A stretch of 34,887 nucleotides of DNA from Lachnospiraceae bacterium (GCA_024695205.1 JAILIQ010000260.1:1-34887), one strand, 5' to 3'; positions 11,228 to 20,512 are shown, numbered from the stretch's first letter. The notes: generated from the letters alone by a model not told the origin. Translations and numbers: made by a program.

Positions 11228-12364
11228 ATGAATAATGTTAGACAGTACCTAAAAGCAGGAGATATTGTTCAGGCAGACATCATTACCCATAATCCGCATG
11301 CAACTCTGCTGTTGCGCAAGGGGACTACCGTCACCGATCATCTCCTCGATTCTCTCGAGAATTTTGACTATGATTTCGAGAGAATGAACATCGTTGTAAA
11401 CCGTAACGGTTCAATAGTAGCCAATAAAGCCAAGGAGCCTGTAAAAGAGACACCTCCCGAGCCCGAGAAGAAGGACCCTACTGCGGTCAGCTTTTCCGAA
11501 AAACTGAAAAATGACGCCGTTCTTGCAGCCAAACAGTTATTTGCCGAAGGAGCTTCGACCAAGGAGATAAGCAGCACGTCGGCCGAACTGTCACAGGATA
11601 TTTCCAATACGGTCCTGTCGGCCGGCGTAAACGCCAATATATGTATACAGGACTTGAGGGTCACGGACGAGTATACCTACCAGCACAGCGTAGACGTGGG
11701 AGTTCTTGCTGCTCAGCTTGCAAAGCGTCTCGGATGGAACAGGGAACGGATCAGCATGGCGGCCCAATCGGGAATATTGCACGATATTGGGAAAAAGCAT
11801 GTGCCCCTTGAGATACTTAACAAGCCGGGAAGGCTCACCGATGATGAATTTGCGATAATGAAGCTGCATCCTGTTTATGCCTACAAGGAGCTGTCGGGCA
11901 TACGGGAGATGGCAAATGAGATCAAGCTCGGAGCCTTCGAACACCATGAGAAGATCAACGGCAAAGGCTATCCGAGAGGTCTTTCGGGCAATCAGATAAG
12001 TGAGATCGCACAGATACTTGCCATCGCGGATGTCTATGATGCGCTGACCAGCAAGCGTGCCTACAAGGACGGCATGAGTTCGGCCAGGGCAGTCGGGATC
12101 ATGAGTGAGATGATGGATGGCTTCAATACCAAATTTTTCACTGTTTTTCTGAACTGCATCACGCTCTATCCGATAGTATCCCACGTGATCTGTACCGACG
12201 GCCTGTCCTACAGGGTCGACAGGCACACACCCGGATACCCTTCCCGCCCGGTCATTTTCAACGAGTTCACGGGCCGGCGTATCGATCTGTCGGAAAACAG
12301 GGAAATATCGATCTTCGGCGAAGACTGCGAGGAAATACGCGAGAAGTTCAACCTGCGTAAATAA
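11228..12364 (+). CDS. HD-GYP domain protein (putative c-di-GMP phosphodiesterase)
   Basis: HSVDVGVLAAQLAKRL..GILHDIGKKHVPLEILNKPGRL..HHEKINGKGYPRGL..IADVYDALTSKRAYK. Confidence 0.93.
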   Translation: MNNVRQYLKAGDIVQADIITHNPHATLLLRKGTTVTDHLLDSLENFDYDFERMNIVVNRNGSIVANKAKEPVKETPPEPEKKDPTAVSFSEKLKNDAVLAAKQLFAEGASTKEISSTSAELSQDISNTVLSAGVNANICIQDLRVTDEYTYQHSVDVGVLAAQLAKRLGWNRERISMAAQSGILHDIGKKHVPLEILNKPGRLTDDEFAIMKLHPVYAYKELSGIREMANEIKLGAFEHHEKINGKGYPRGLSGNQISEIAQILAIADVYDALTSKRAYKDGMSSARAVGIMSEMMDGFNTKFFTVFLNCITLYPIVSHVICTDGLSYRVDRHTPGYPSRPVIFNEFTGRRIDLSENREISIFGEDCEEIREKFNLRK

Positions 12365-12415
12365 AGCATTAATAATGGCAAAAAATAAATAAAGAAGTAA
12401 AGAAGCAAAGAAGTA

Positions 12416-12476
12416 AAGACCTCACAAACGGCCTGCTGACCCGGAACTTGGGAATGCAGACTGTCTGTGAGGTCTT
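12416..12476 (-). terminator. Possible terminator hairpin between convergent genes (T-rich on the minus-strand side)
   Basis: Perfect 11-bp inverted repeat AAGACCTCACA (12416-12426) / TGTGAGGTCTT (12466-12476); minus strand continues TTACTTCTTTGCTTCTTTACTTCTTTATTTATTTTTT. Confidence 0.5.
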
Positions 12477-12487
12477 ATGGTTATCAC

Positions 12488-12625
12488 CGTGCACGGTTAT
12501 GTGCGTAAAAGGTTTACACGTTCACGGCCATGTGCATAAAGGCTTACACGTGCACGGTTATGTGCGAAAAAGGCTTACACGTGCACGGTTATGTGCATAA
12601 AAGGCTTACTCGTTCACGGTTATAA
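12488..12625. repeat. 30-31 bp tandem repeat array, 4 full copies and 1 partial
   Basis: cgtgcacggttatgtgcgtaaaaggtttaca (12488-12518), 12519-12548, 12549-12579, 12580-12610, and a partial cgttcacggttat from 12611. Confidence 0.92.
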
Positions 12626-12636
12626 GAATCGGATCA

Positions 12637-14346
12637 TCAGATGGAATACAGGTTGACTATCTTGCCGAGTTCGTCGGAACGTTCTTTGATATCCTGCGTA
12701 CCTGAGGAGATCGACTCGGTCAGAGCAAGGACTTCCTGCATGGAAGCGCTGGTCTCTTCGGTGGATGCGGCATTTTCTTCGGCTGCGCCAGCTAAGTGTT
12801 CCATGGCTGCTCCGACAGAATTACAGCTTTCGGAAACGGACTGACTGATCCGGCTTAAGCTTGCAATCTCGGAATTGATCTTATCAAGACTGTCAGAAAT
12901 CGCAACATAGCTGTTCCGGGTATCCTCTACACCGACAACCTGCTTTCTGACAGCTTCTTTTACGTTTTCGCTCTGCTTGTTCGCAATATCAACATTGCTC
13001 TGGAGCTCTTGCAGCATACGGTTGATCTCGTTGACGCTGACAGTGGAATTTTCCGCAAGCTGCCTGATCTCATTGGCAACAACCGCGAAGCCCTTGCCCA
13101 TCTCGCCGGCTCTTGCGGCTTCGATCGAAGCGTTAAGTGAGAGCAGATTGGTCTGTTCGGCGATGTTTTCGATCATGCTGGAGGCTTCACCGATCTTGCC
13201 GGTGCTCTCCATGATCTTGCTTATACTGTCAAATATCTCTTCGAAAGCCTTTTCATTTTCAATAGTGATATTGTAGAGTCCGTCGAGAACCCGGTTGCCT
13301 TCCTGGCTTGCATTGGAGATCGATGTGCTGGCTTCGGAGAGGTTGCCTGAAGCTTTTGAATTGAGGACCGCAGCTTCACGAAGAGCATCTATCTCATGCA
13401 TCGAGCTTTCAATATCCGCTGCCTGTTCGCCTGCAACCTGTGTGATATTATTGACGGAATCGGTGACATCGGAAACATTTTTCCTGATGGTTGCGGTCTG
13501 CTCGGTCATGGAAAGAGTCATTTCTTCGAGTCTTGCGGTAGAACCGCCCAGATTATTCATTATATCGCGCAGAGAATCTCTTAAGTCATTGTAGGAATCC
13601 GAAAGAACTCCGATCTCATCCTTCTGGTCGATATCAAGACGTGCAACGGTCAGATCGCGGTCGGAAAGACGTTTGATGCTTGCACTGACCTGTTTGATGG
13701 GCCTGATCACCTGTCTTAAGACTACAAATGCGATCCAGACAACGAACAGCAGGTTCAGGCAGGAAGTGGCAGCTGTAACGATCGACAGTGCATTGGCATC
13801 CGAGAGTACATCATTGACATCATCTTCAAGACTTTCTTCGATTGCACCGACTGCCGCCTCAACTTCTTCGCTGAGTTCTTCGGTAACGGGATCTACTTCA
13901 TCCATTACTTCATTACCTGCATCTGTTCCCGAAGCGATATATGTATCGGCCATCCTGTGACACAGATCGTAAAAAGCATTGTATTTTGAAGCGATACTGT
14001 CCCAGACTGAAGCATTGGCCTTATCAAGTTCTTTGAGTTTACGGAGCTGTTCCTCAAAATCCTCTCTGATCTCTACAGCCTCGGCCAGTACTTCGCCATC
14101 ACGTGTGGCTGACATATCGGTGAAGATCTCGGCCGTATTAAGTACGTCATAACGAAGCTGCTCGGCAGTTTCCATGGCGATTATCTTCTGGCTTCTGAGT
14201 ACAGACAGCTGGTTTTTGATACCGTTGACCCTGGTGAATGACAAGATAAATGAAATGACAAGAGACAATATGATACATGCTAAAGGTCCGAGGATCTTTC
14301 CGGCGATGCCAAGACCCTGAGAGTTTGACGAGTTATTACCGTTCAT
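12637..14346 (-). CDS. Methyl-accepting chemotaxis protein
   Basis: N-terminal TM, four-helix-bundle-like sensor, second TM with HAMP ([18 protein letters not shown]), signalling tip [38 protein letters not shown]. Confidence 0.96.
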   Translation of the reverse strand: MNGNNSSNSQGLGIAGKILGPLACIILSLVISFILSFTRVNGIKNQLSVLRSQKIIAMETAEQLRYDVLNTAEIFTDMSATRDGEVLAEAVEIREDFEEQLRKLKELDKANASVWDSIASKYNAFYDLCHRMADTYIASGTDAGNEVMDEVDPVTEELSEEVEAAVGAIEESLEDDVNDVLSDANALSIVTAATSCLNLLFVVWIAFVVLRQVIRPIKQVSASIKRLSDRDLTVARLDIDQKDEIGVLSDSYNDLRDSLRDIMNNLGGSTARLEEMTLSMTEQTATIRKNVSDVTDSVNNITQVAGEQAADIESSMHEIDALREAAVLNSKASGNLSEASTSISNASQEGNRVLDGLYNITIENEKAFEEIFDSISKIMESTGKIGEASSMIENIAEQTNLLSLNASIEAARAGEMGKGFAVVANEIRQLAENSTVSVNEINRMLQELQSNVDIANKQSENVKEAVRKQVVGVEDTRNSYVAISDSLDKINSEIASLSRISQSVSESCNSVGAAMEHLAGAAEENAASTEETSASMQEVLALTESISSGTQDIKERSDELGKIVNLYSI

Positions 14347-14387
14347 ACACTACCTCCGTTTTCAGCTTCGAAATTATTTGCTCCAAC

Positions 14388-14448
14388 TTGTGCAAAATGC
14401 ACAATAAAAACATATTGATATTATATCTTAATTTGTGCAAAATGTCAA
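14388..14448 (-). promoter_or_regulatory. Promoter for the MCP gene with duplicated CATTTTGCACAA sites
   Basis: Minus strand TTGACA (14443-14448), 17-bp spacer, TATAAT (14420-14425); TTGTGCATTTTGCACAA palindrome at 14388-14404 and repeat of CATTTTGCACAA at 14433-14444. Confidence 0.8.
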
Positions 14449-14565
14449 AGAGTATATTAATTCGAAAAGTGGTCAAATAGTGTATAAATAAGGATTTTAT
14501 GCGATTCTGATGCATTTATATTATATATTTTCGAATGGCGACACAGAATTCATAAAGTTGCTTTT

Positions 14566-14601
14566 ACAAAACATGAGTCTGAAGAGATAGACTTCAGACT
14601 C
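14566..14601 (-). terminator. Intrinsic terminator at the end of the aro operon
   Basis: Minus strand GAGTCTGAAG-tctatct-CTTCAGACTC followed by atgTTTTgt, 14 nt after the pheA stop. Confidence 0.7.
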
Positions 14602-14614
14602 TGACGATGTTTTC

Positions 14615-15754
14615 CTAAATAATTTCACTGTAGCTGCCAAGATATGCAAAGGTCTCATATACACTCTCAAGTTCACCCATAAACTGCATGAATTTGGGTG
14701 AATAAACCGGTGTATCCAGATCGAAATAGAACATGAACTCGAAATCCCTGTCAGGAATAGGGCGGCTTTCAAGCTTGTTTAAGTTAATGCCGAGAGCATA
14801 CAGCTTGGACAGCAGCTTATAAAGAGAACCGGGTTCGTGAGGCAGGGTTGCCATGATACTGGTCCTGTCGGCACCGGGGTAGATCTCAAGCTGTTTTGAA
14901 ATGCAGATAAAACGTGTATAGTTGGCCGAACTGTCCTGAACAGAGGGTTTCAGGCAGCGCAGTCCGTAATAGGACATACATTCGCGTGAAGCAAGGGCAG
15001 CAATATCGTTCCTGCCCGAAGCGGCCACCATTTTTGCCGCGATGGCGGTGTTTTCGCAGGGGATGATCTTAACGCCTTCAAGAGTCTGAAGGAAGGCACT
15101 GCACTGGCTGATCGCCTGCTGGTGCGAATATATCTCACGTATCTGTGAGATGTCCGAAGAAGGATTGGCAAGCAGGTTGTGATCCACTTTGAGACGGAGG
15201 CTGCGGACAATGCTGAAATTGTATTTCATCATCAGGTCATAAACCGAATTGACGGATCCGGCCGTACTGTTTTCAAGCGGGATCATTCCGTAACGGCACA
15301 GCCCCTTGTCGACGGCCGAGAAAACCGATTCAAAGGTTTTGAAAAACATGACATTGGGATAGCGGAAAAGCTTCTGCGCCGCAATATGCGAGTTGGCTCC
15401 TTCTATTCCCTGACAGGCGATGACCTCTTTGTCGGGAAAGAGCTCCGGTGTTGTATCCAGGGCATTTCTGATCCTGTTTGTGAGCGAATTCTCATAGCCT
15501 ATGAGCTGGGTCTGATAGCTGCGGCTGAATTCGAAGAGCATTGCATAAAGCTGGGCGGTATATTCCTTTATAGGCTCCGGAGACTTTGCCATGACATCAA
15601 GAAGCTTGGAATTTTCACGCTTCCTGTCAAGCACGGGGATCCCGTGTTCCTTCTTATACTCACCGATCTTCGCGGCGGTCTCCATTCTTTCGGTAAACAG
15701 TTTTATGAGCTGCTCGTCAATCTCATCCATCTTTTCTCTTAATGTCGGATCCAT
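14615..15754 (-). CDS. pheA: Bifunctional chorismate mutase/prephenate dehydratase (P-protein)
   Basis: N-term chorismate mutase MDPTLREKMDEIDEQLIKLFTERMETAAKIGEYKKEHGIPVLDRKRE; PDT VIACQGIEGANSHIAA..IPLENSTAGSV; ACT with LESRPI. ATG 15754 with SD aaaggag. Confidence 0.96.
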   Translation of the reverse strand: MDPTLREKMDEIDEQLIKLFTERMETAAKIGEYKKEHGIPVLDRKRENSKLLDVMAKSPEPIKEYTAQLYAMLFEFSRSYQTQLIGYENSLTNRIRNALDTTPELFPDKEVIACQGIEGANSHIAAQKLFRYPNVMFFKTFESVFSAVDKGLCRYGMIPLENSTAGSVNSVYDLMMKYNFSIVRSLRLKVDHNLLANPSSDISQIREIYSHQQAISQCSAFLQTLEGVKIIPCENTAIAAKMVAASGRNDIAALASRECMSYYGLRCLKPSVQDSSANYTRFICISKQLEIYPGADRTSIMATLPHEPGSLYKLLSKLYALGINLNKLESRPIPDRDFEFMFYFDLDTPVYSPKFMQFMGELESVYETFAYLGSYSEII

Positions 15755-15802
15755 AAATTCTCCTTTTAATCTCAGCATATCATTTTATCTGTTAATACAT
15801 TG

Positions 15803-17176
15803 TCACAGCTCTTTTTTTCTCCCGAGAAACGCATCATATACCGCAAGAGCGGCAGCTGCCTCAACACAGGGAAGCGCACGGGGTACTATGCAGGGATCGT
15901 GGCGTCCGTGAACTGCCAGCACTGTATCCTTCATTTCCGAAAGGTTGACGCTGCGCTGTTCTTTTGCGATCGACGGGGTGGGCTTAAAAGCAGCCCTGAA
16001 TACCAGGGGCATTCCGTTGGTAATGCCGCCGAGGATCCCTCCGCAGTTGTTTGTTTCGGTGATGATGCTTTCAGTGCCTGAAGCTTTGTCTGCCGCGATC
16101 CTGAAGGGGTCATTGTTTTCGCTTCCGGTCATCCCGGCGCAGGCAAATCCCGAACCGAACTCGATCCCTTTTACCGCAGGTATCGCAAATACTGCCTGTG
16201 AGATACGGTTTTCCATCCCGTAGAACATCGGATCGCCAAGTCCTGCGGGAAGGCCTGTTACAACACATTCTACAATGCCGCCGATCGAATCGCCCTTGCT
16301 CTTTACATCGAGGATTAGCCCCCGCATCTTCTCTGCGGAATCGGGGTTTATAACGGGCAGGGGACGCGAAAGAAGTTCACCTTTTAAACTCCGTGCCGGG
16401 GGCGTTAGATCAGCGTAGCTGATCTTCTCAGCGTAGCTGATCTTCTCAGCGTAGCCGGTCTTCTCAGTTTCACTTGGCTTCTCAGCAAAGCCGGTCTTCT
16501 CGGTTTCGCTGCTATTCGGCGATCGGTCAGTGGCTGCCGGAGAACTGCCTCCCGAATAGAGCTTATCGGTAAGATAGCCTTCAAAACTTCCGCCGTCCTT
16601 GATATTTCCGATCGAATAAACACGTGTGAAAATGTGAATATTCTCCTTTTCAAGCAGCTGCAGGCATATTCCGCCCGCAATGCACAGCGGCGCCGTAAGT
16701 CTTCCCGAAAAATGCCCGCCTCCCGCATAGTCCTGTGCGCCGTGGTATTTTACCTCTGCGGTATAATCCGCATGTCCCGGACGGGGAGTGGTTTTTAGCT
16801 CCGAATAGTCCCCGGAGCGGGTGTTGGTGTTGCGGATCACGGCCGCGATCGGGGCGCCGCAGGTTACGGCCGTTACTCCGGTAACTCCCGGTACTTCCGT
16901 TGCTCCAGGTACACCTGCTGAGTCTGTTACTACCTTTACCCCCACCTCATCCCGGTCGGGGCAGGTAAGACCGCTTAGAAATTCAGGCGTGTCGGCTTCC
17001 CTGCGCGGAGTGGAAAGATCACTGCCACCCGGAGCCCTCCTTGAAAGAAAACTGTTCAGAATACCCATGTCGATGCATTGTCCGGCAGGGATACCGTCAA
17101 GACTCATTCCGATCGCCCCGGAATGAGACTGGCCAAAGATCGAAAGATGGATGTTTTCACCGTAAATACTGCTCAT
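15803..17176 (-). CDS. aroC: Chorismate synthase with two low-complexity insertions
   Basis: MSSIYGENIHLSIFGQSHSGAIGMSLDGIPAG, RPGHADYTAEVKYHGAQDYAGGGHFSGRLTAPL, GDSIGGIVECVVTGLPAGLGDPMFYGMENRIS. Confidence 0.96.
   Translation of the reverse strand: MSSIYGENIHLSIFGQSHSGAIGMSLDGIPAGQCIDMGILNSFLSRRAPGGSDLSTPRREADTPEFLSGLTCPDRDEVGVKVVTDSAGVPGATEVPGVTGVTAVTCGAPIAAVIRNTNTRSGDYSELKTTPRPGHADYTAEVKYHGAQDYAGGGHFSGRLTAPLCIAGGICLQLLEKENIHIFTRVYSIGNIKDGGSFEGYLTDKLYSGGSSPAATDRSPNSSETEKTGFAEKPSETEKTGYAEKISYAEKISYADLTPPARSLKGELLSRPLPVINPDSAEKMRGLILDVKSKGDSIGGIVECVVTGLPAGLGDPMFYGMENRISQAVFAIPAVKGIEFGSGFACAGMTGSENNDPFRIAADKASGTESIITETNNCGGILGGITNGMPLVFRAAFKPTPSIAKEQRSVNLSEMKDTVLAVHGRHDPCIVPRALPCVEAAAALAVYDAFLGRKKEL
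16412..16519. repeat. 18-bp tandem repeat inside aroC encoding a hexapeptide repeat
   Basis: agcgtagctgatcttctc at 16412-16429 and 16430-16447 (exact), with diverged copies at 16448, 16466, 16484 and 16502; encodes EKTGFA-EKPSET-EKTGYA-EKISYA-EKISYA. Confidence 0.95.
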
Positions 17177-17194
17177 ATAATGACCTCCTTGAGC

Positions 17195-18472
17195 TTAAAG
17201 AGCATCGAATATTTCCCAGAAACCGGCAAATGATTTTCTGACACATTCCGGGCTGCTCACAGTGACCGGATTCTCGCAGACGGCAGCAGCGACAGCGGCT
17301 GACATTGCGATCCTGTGGTCGTTGAAGGGATCCGTACTGCCGCCCCGCAAACGGTTGGCGGGAAAATCGCAGCCTTCTATCACAAGATCTTCCCTGCCTT
17401 CGGTCACGACGGCTCCGAGGGATGCCAGGAGTTCGGAAGTGGTCTTCAATCTGTCGGATTCCTTAAGGCGCAGACGTCCGGCCCCGGTGATATGCGTCGT
17501 CCCTTTTGCGGCAGCCGCAACAACACTGATAACAGGGACAAGATCGGGGATACCCGAAGCGTCGACTGTTATTCCGTGTAGAGGGGCGTATTTTACAAAT
17601 ATGCCTTCCTGCGTATATCGGATATCGGCTCCGAACTGTTTTAAAATGTCTGTCACGGCCTTGTCTCCCTGAAGGGAATCGGGCGTTACGCCGCTGACCA
17701 GGATGCCTTCCGGCGAAAGCGCTCCGAGACATAAGAAAAATGCGGCACCGGACCAGTCACCTTCCACAGACAGCCTTTCGGGCATTTTGTAATGCTGATT
17801 CCCGGGGATCCTGTAGGTTCTGTCATCATAGGAAAAATCTATACCTGCAAGTCTTAACGCATCCTCTGTCATACGTATGTAATCTGAGGATTCGATATTC
17901 CCGGTGATCTTCAGCTCGCTGTCACCGTCAAGCGCCGGAAGACTCATCAGGAGTCCCGAGATATACTGGGATGAGACATCGCCGGGGAGTATGTATTTGC
18001 CGGGTTTTAAGCTTCCTTCAAAATACAGCCGGTTTCCGGCTTCGGGTTTCAAGCTCATCCCGTGCCCCGTAAGTTCGGAATCGTAAGGAGCCAAAGGCCT
18101 TTCAGGGAGTCTTCCCTCCATTTTGAAATAACCGGATGCGCCCAAAACACCGGCAAGCGGCAGCAGAAAACGAAGGGTCGAACCGCTGTCACGGCAGGGA
18201 AGTACGGCCGGTCCTGAAAAAACCGGATCATCCCGGCGGAGCGGAACTATATGTATTAGCGAATCGTTTTCAACTGAGATATTGCATCCGAGGCCGTTGA
18301 GACAATTGACCGTGGCGAGGATATCATTGGAAAAACCGCGACATTCAAGCGTTGTCGGAGTATCGGACAGAGCGGCCGTTATAAGGAGCCTGTGTGCTCT
18401 TGATTTTGAGGCCGGGATAGTAACTCTTCCTGTGCGGCTCCCGGGCCGGATCTGTTTATTATCTGTATTCAA
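17195..18472 (-). CDS. aroA: 3-phosphoshikimate 1-carboxyvinyltransferase (EPSP synthase)
   Basis: IPASKSRAHRLLITAALSD, LPCRDSGSTLRFLLPLAG, LKESDRLKTTSELLASLGA, DPFNDHRIAMSAAVAA. Confidence 0.97.
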   Translation of the reverse strand: MNTDNKQIRPGSRTGRVTIPASKSRAHRLLITAALSDTPTTLECRGFSNDILATVNCLNGLGCNISVENDSLIHIVPLRRDDPVFSGPAVLPCRDSGSTLRFLLPLAGVLGASGYFKMEGRLPERPLAPYDSELTGHGMSLKPEAGNRLYFEGSLKPGKYILPGDVSSQYISGLLMSLPALDGDSELKITGNIESSDYIRMTEDALRLAGIDFSYDDRTYRIPGNQHYKMPERLSVEGDWSGAAFFLCLGALSPEGILVSGVTPDSLQGDKAVTDILKQFGADIRYTQEGIFVKYAPLHGITVDASGIPDLVPVISVVAAAAKGTTHITGAGRLRLKESDRLKTTSELLASLGAVVTEGREDLVIEGCDFPANRLRGGSTDPFNDHRIAMSAAVAAAVCENPVTVSSPECVRKSFAGFWEIFDAL

Positions 18473-18493
18473 ACATAACCTCCTGTTGAAGAG

Positions 18494-19537
18494 TCATAAG
18501 ACCCATTTACCCAGATCGCCGGAATCGACCGGGACGATCCGGCATTTTCCGATCTCTTCGGGCACTATAAGGCTGAGCTTTCCGTCGATCAGTTTTTTGT
18601 CCGAAAGCATCAGATCGATGATGTCTTTGGCGGAATAAGGATTTTCGGTCGGAAGTCCGTATTTTTCAAGTATTGTAAGGATATCACCGAGTGTATCGGT
18701 GGAACAGAAGCCGTTTTTTTCGGCAGCACGCGCGACAGCAGCGGTTCCGATCGCCACAGCCTGCCCGTGAAGAGTCGTAAAGCCGCTCAGCGCCTCTACA
18801 GCATGACCGATCGAATGGCCTAGATTTAAGAACATCCTCACACCTTTATCGAATTCATCTTCCTGAACAAAATCGCGTTTCATTTCCACACAGGTTGCGA
18901 TCACGTGCTCAAACTGCTCAGAGGCCGGAAGGTCCATGAGTTCATTGTAAAAGGCGCGGCTTTTAAGGATCGCATATTTTATGACTTCCGCGCAGCCGCA
19001 GCGGTATTCTTCGTCGGGAAGAGTTTTCAGCGTATCGGGGTCGCAAAGAACGAGTGAGGGCTGGTAAAAGCAGCCGACCTGGTTCTTTCCGCCTGTCAGG
19101 TCAACGGCGGTCTTGCCGCCTACCGATGAATCAACCGCAGCAAGCAGGGTGGTCGGTACCTGGATATAGCGGATGCCCCGTTGGAAGGTTGCTGCCGCAA
19201 ATCCCGCAAGATCGCCTACAACACCGCCTCCGAGCGCCACTATCAGGTCTGAACGGGTAAATCTGTTGTTACACAGGTCTTCGACAAGCCGGCCGTAGAC
19301 AGAAAGATTTTTGCTCTGCTCCCCGAACGGAAAAATAAAGCTGAAAACATCAAAGCCCGCGGATTCCAGGCTTTCGCGGACACGCTGCCCGTACAGAGCG
19401 CTTACATGGGTGTCGGTGACAATGCAGACCTTCCTGGTCTTTCCAAGCTTCTTAACCTCATCGCCTGCCGTATCAAGCAGTCCGTTTCCGATCTTTACGG
19501 TATATGAACCGGAGTTTTTGATATCTATACTGATCAT
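18494..19537 (-). CDS. aroB: 3-dehydroquinate synthase
   Basis: ALGGGVVGDLAGFAAATFQRGIRYIQVPTTLLAAVDSSVGGKTAVD..KNQVGCFYQP..LNLGHSIGHAVE. Confidence 0.97.
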   Translation of the reverse strand: MISIDIKNSGSYTVKIGNGLLDTAGDEVKKLGKTRKVCIVTDTHVSALYGQRVRESLESAGFDVFSFIFPFGEQSKNLSVYGRLVEDLCNNRFTRSDLIVALGGGVVGDLAGFAAATFQRGIRYIQVPTTLLAAVDSSVGGKTAVDLTGGKNQVGCFYQPSLVLCDPDTLKTLPDEEYRCGCAEVIKYAILKSRAFYNELMDLPASEQFEHVIATCVEMKRDFVQEDEFDKGVRMFLNLGHSIGHAVEALSGFTTLHGQAVAIGTAAVARAAEKNGFCSTDTLGDILTILEKYGLPTENPYSAKDIIDLMLSDKKLIDGKLSLIVPEEIGKCRIVPVDSGDLGKWVL

Positions 19538-19539
19538 AG

Positions 19540-20373
19540 TTAACCTCTGTCTACCTCTTCCTTAAGGCGTTTTCCGTCATCAAGCAGCTTTATCAGGCGT
19601 TCCCGGTCTTTGTCGGCCAGGGCGTCGCGGTATTCTTTTAAGCTGGAGATGATCGTATCGAGCTCGTTTAAGAGATTCTCCCGGTTATCCAGAAACAGCT
19701 CCGCCCACATGGCGGGATTAAGCCAGGCAACCCTGGTCAGGTCACGGTAGCTGCCGGCCGAAAAGCCTTTGTGTTCCTGCGCTGTGGGACTTTTAACGTA
19801 AGCGTTAGAAACAACATGCGCAAGCTGTGAAGTAAATGCTATCAGCCTGTCGTGGCGTTCGGCGGTCGTGACGGAGAAACTGCCGAAACCGGCGGGCTCA
19901 AGAAGATCCTTGATGTGGCTTAAAAGTATGATGTTGCTGAAATCGGGCGGAACGATGACCATCGGGGCTCCGTTGAAAAGCGTGGCTTTTGCGTATTTAA
20001 AACCCGAGAACTGGGTGCCGGCCATCGGATGCCCGCCGACATAAGTAAAACCGTATTTTTCGGCGATCTTCATTCCGGCATTTACGACACCGGCCTTGGT
20101 ACCGCAGCAGTCGATCACGACGGGCTTCGATCCGAAATAAGGACCGAAATCCTCCATGAAGCCGACAGCGGCTTCGGGATAGACACATACGAGGATGAGA
20201 TCGCATTCGCCCGCATTTTCACGGGTGAGTTCGCCGGCAAGGACTCCGCTCACTCCTGCAAATGCAAGTGTGGATTTGTCCGTATCGAGAGCGTAAACCT
20301 TATGTCCCGCCTGTGCGTAAGCTTTCGCAAATGAGCCTCCGATGAGGCCGAGTCCGACTATTCCGGTTGTCAT
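19540..20373 (-). CDS. tyrA: Prephenate dehydrogenase
   Basis: Rossmann GIVGLGLIGGSFAKAYAQAGHKVYALD, VGGHPMAGTQFSGFKYA, FTSQLAHVVSNAYV, GSYRDLTRVA. Confidence 0.95.
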   Translation of the reverse strand: MTTGIVGLGLIGGSFAKAYAQAGHKVYALDTDKSTLAFAGVSGVLAGELTRENAGECDLILVCVYPEAAVGFMEDFGPYFGSKPVVIDCCGTKAGVVNAGMKIAEKYGFTYVGGHPMAGTQFSGFKYAKATLFNGAPMVIVPPDFSNIILLSHIKDLLEPAGFGSFSVTTAERHDRLIAFTSQLAHVVSNAYVKSPTAQEHKGFSAGSYRDLTRVAWLNPAMWAELFLDNRENLLNELDTIISSLKEYRDALADKDRERLIKLLDDGKRLKEEVDRG

Positions 20374-20403
20374 GGCAGTTCTCCTTAGATTCTGGCGTAG
20401 TTT

Positions 20404-20512
20404 AAAAAGTATTCTATGGCATTTCGCCTTATCTGTATTAAAAACTATTCCCTATAGTATTTCACCCTGGCTGCAGTAAAATATTTCTCTACAGTATTCC
20501 CCTGAGCTGATT
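20404..20512. repeat. Diverged tandem repeat, about 36-38 bp unit, 3 copies, in the aroF-tyrA gap and running into the aroF 3' end
   Basis: aaaaagtattctatggcatttcgccttatctgtatt / aaaaactattccctatagtatttcaccctggctgcagt / aaaatatttctctacagtattcccctgagctga. Confidence 0.55.

Noticed and set aside
12488-12625. Possible CRISPR array
   Set aside because: Repeats are directly abutting with no unique spacers, and no cas genes are visible in the window.
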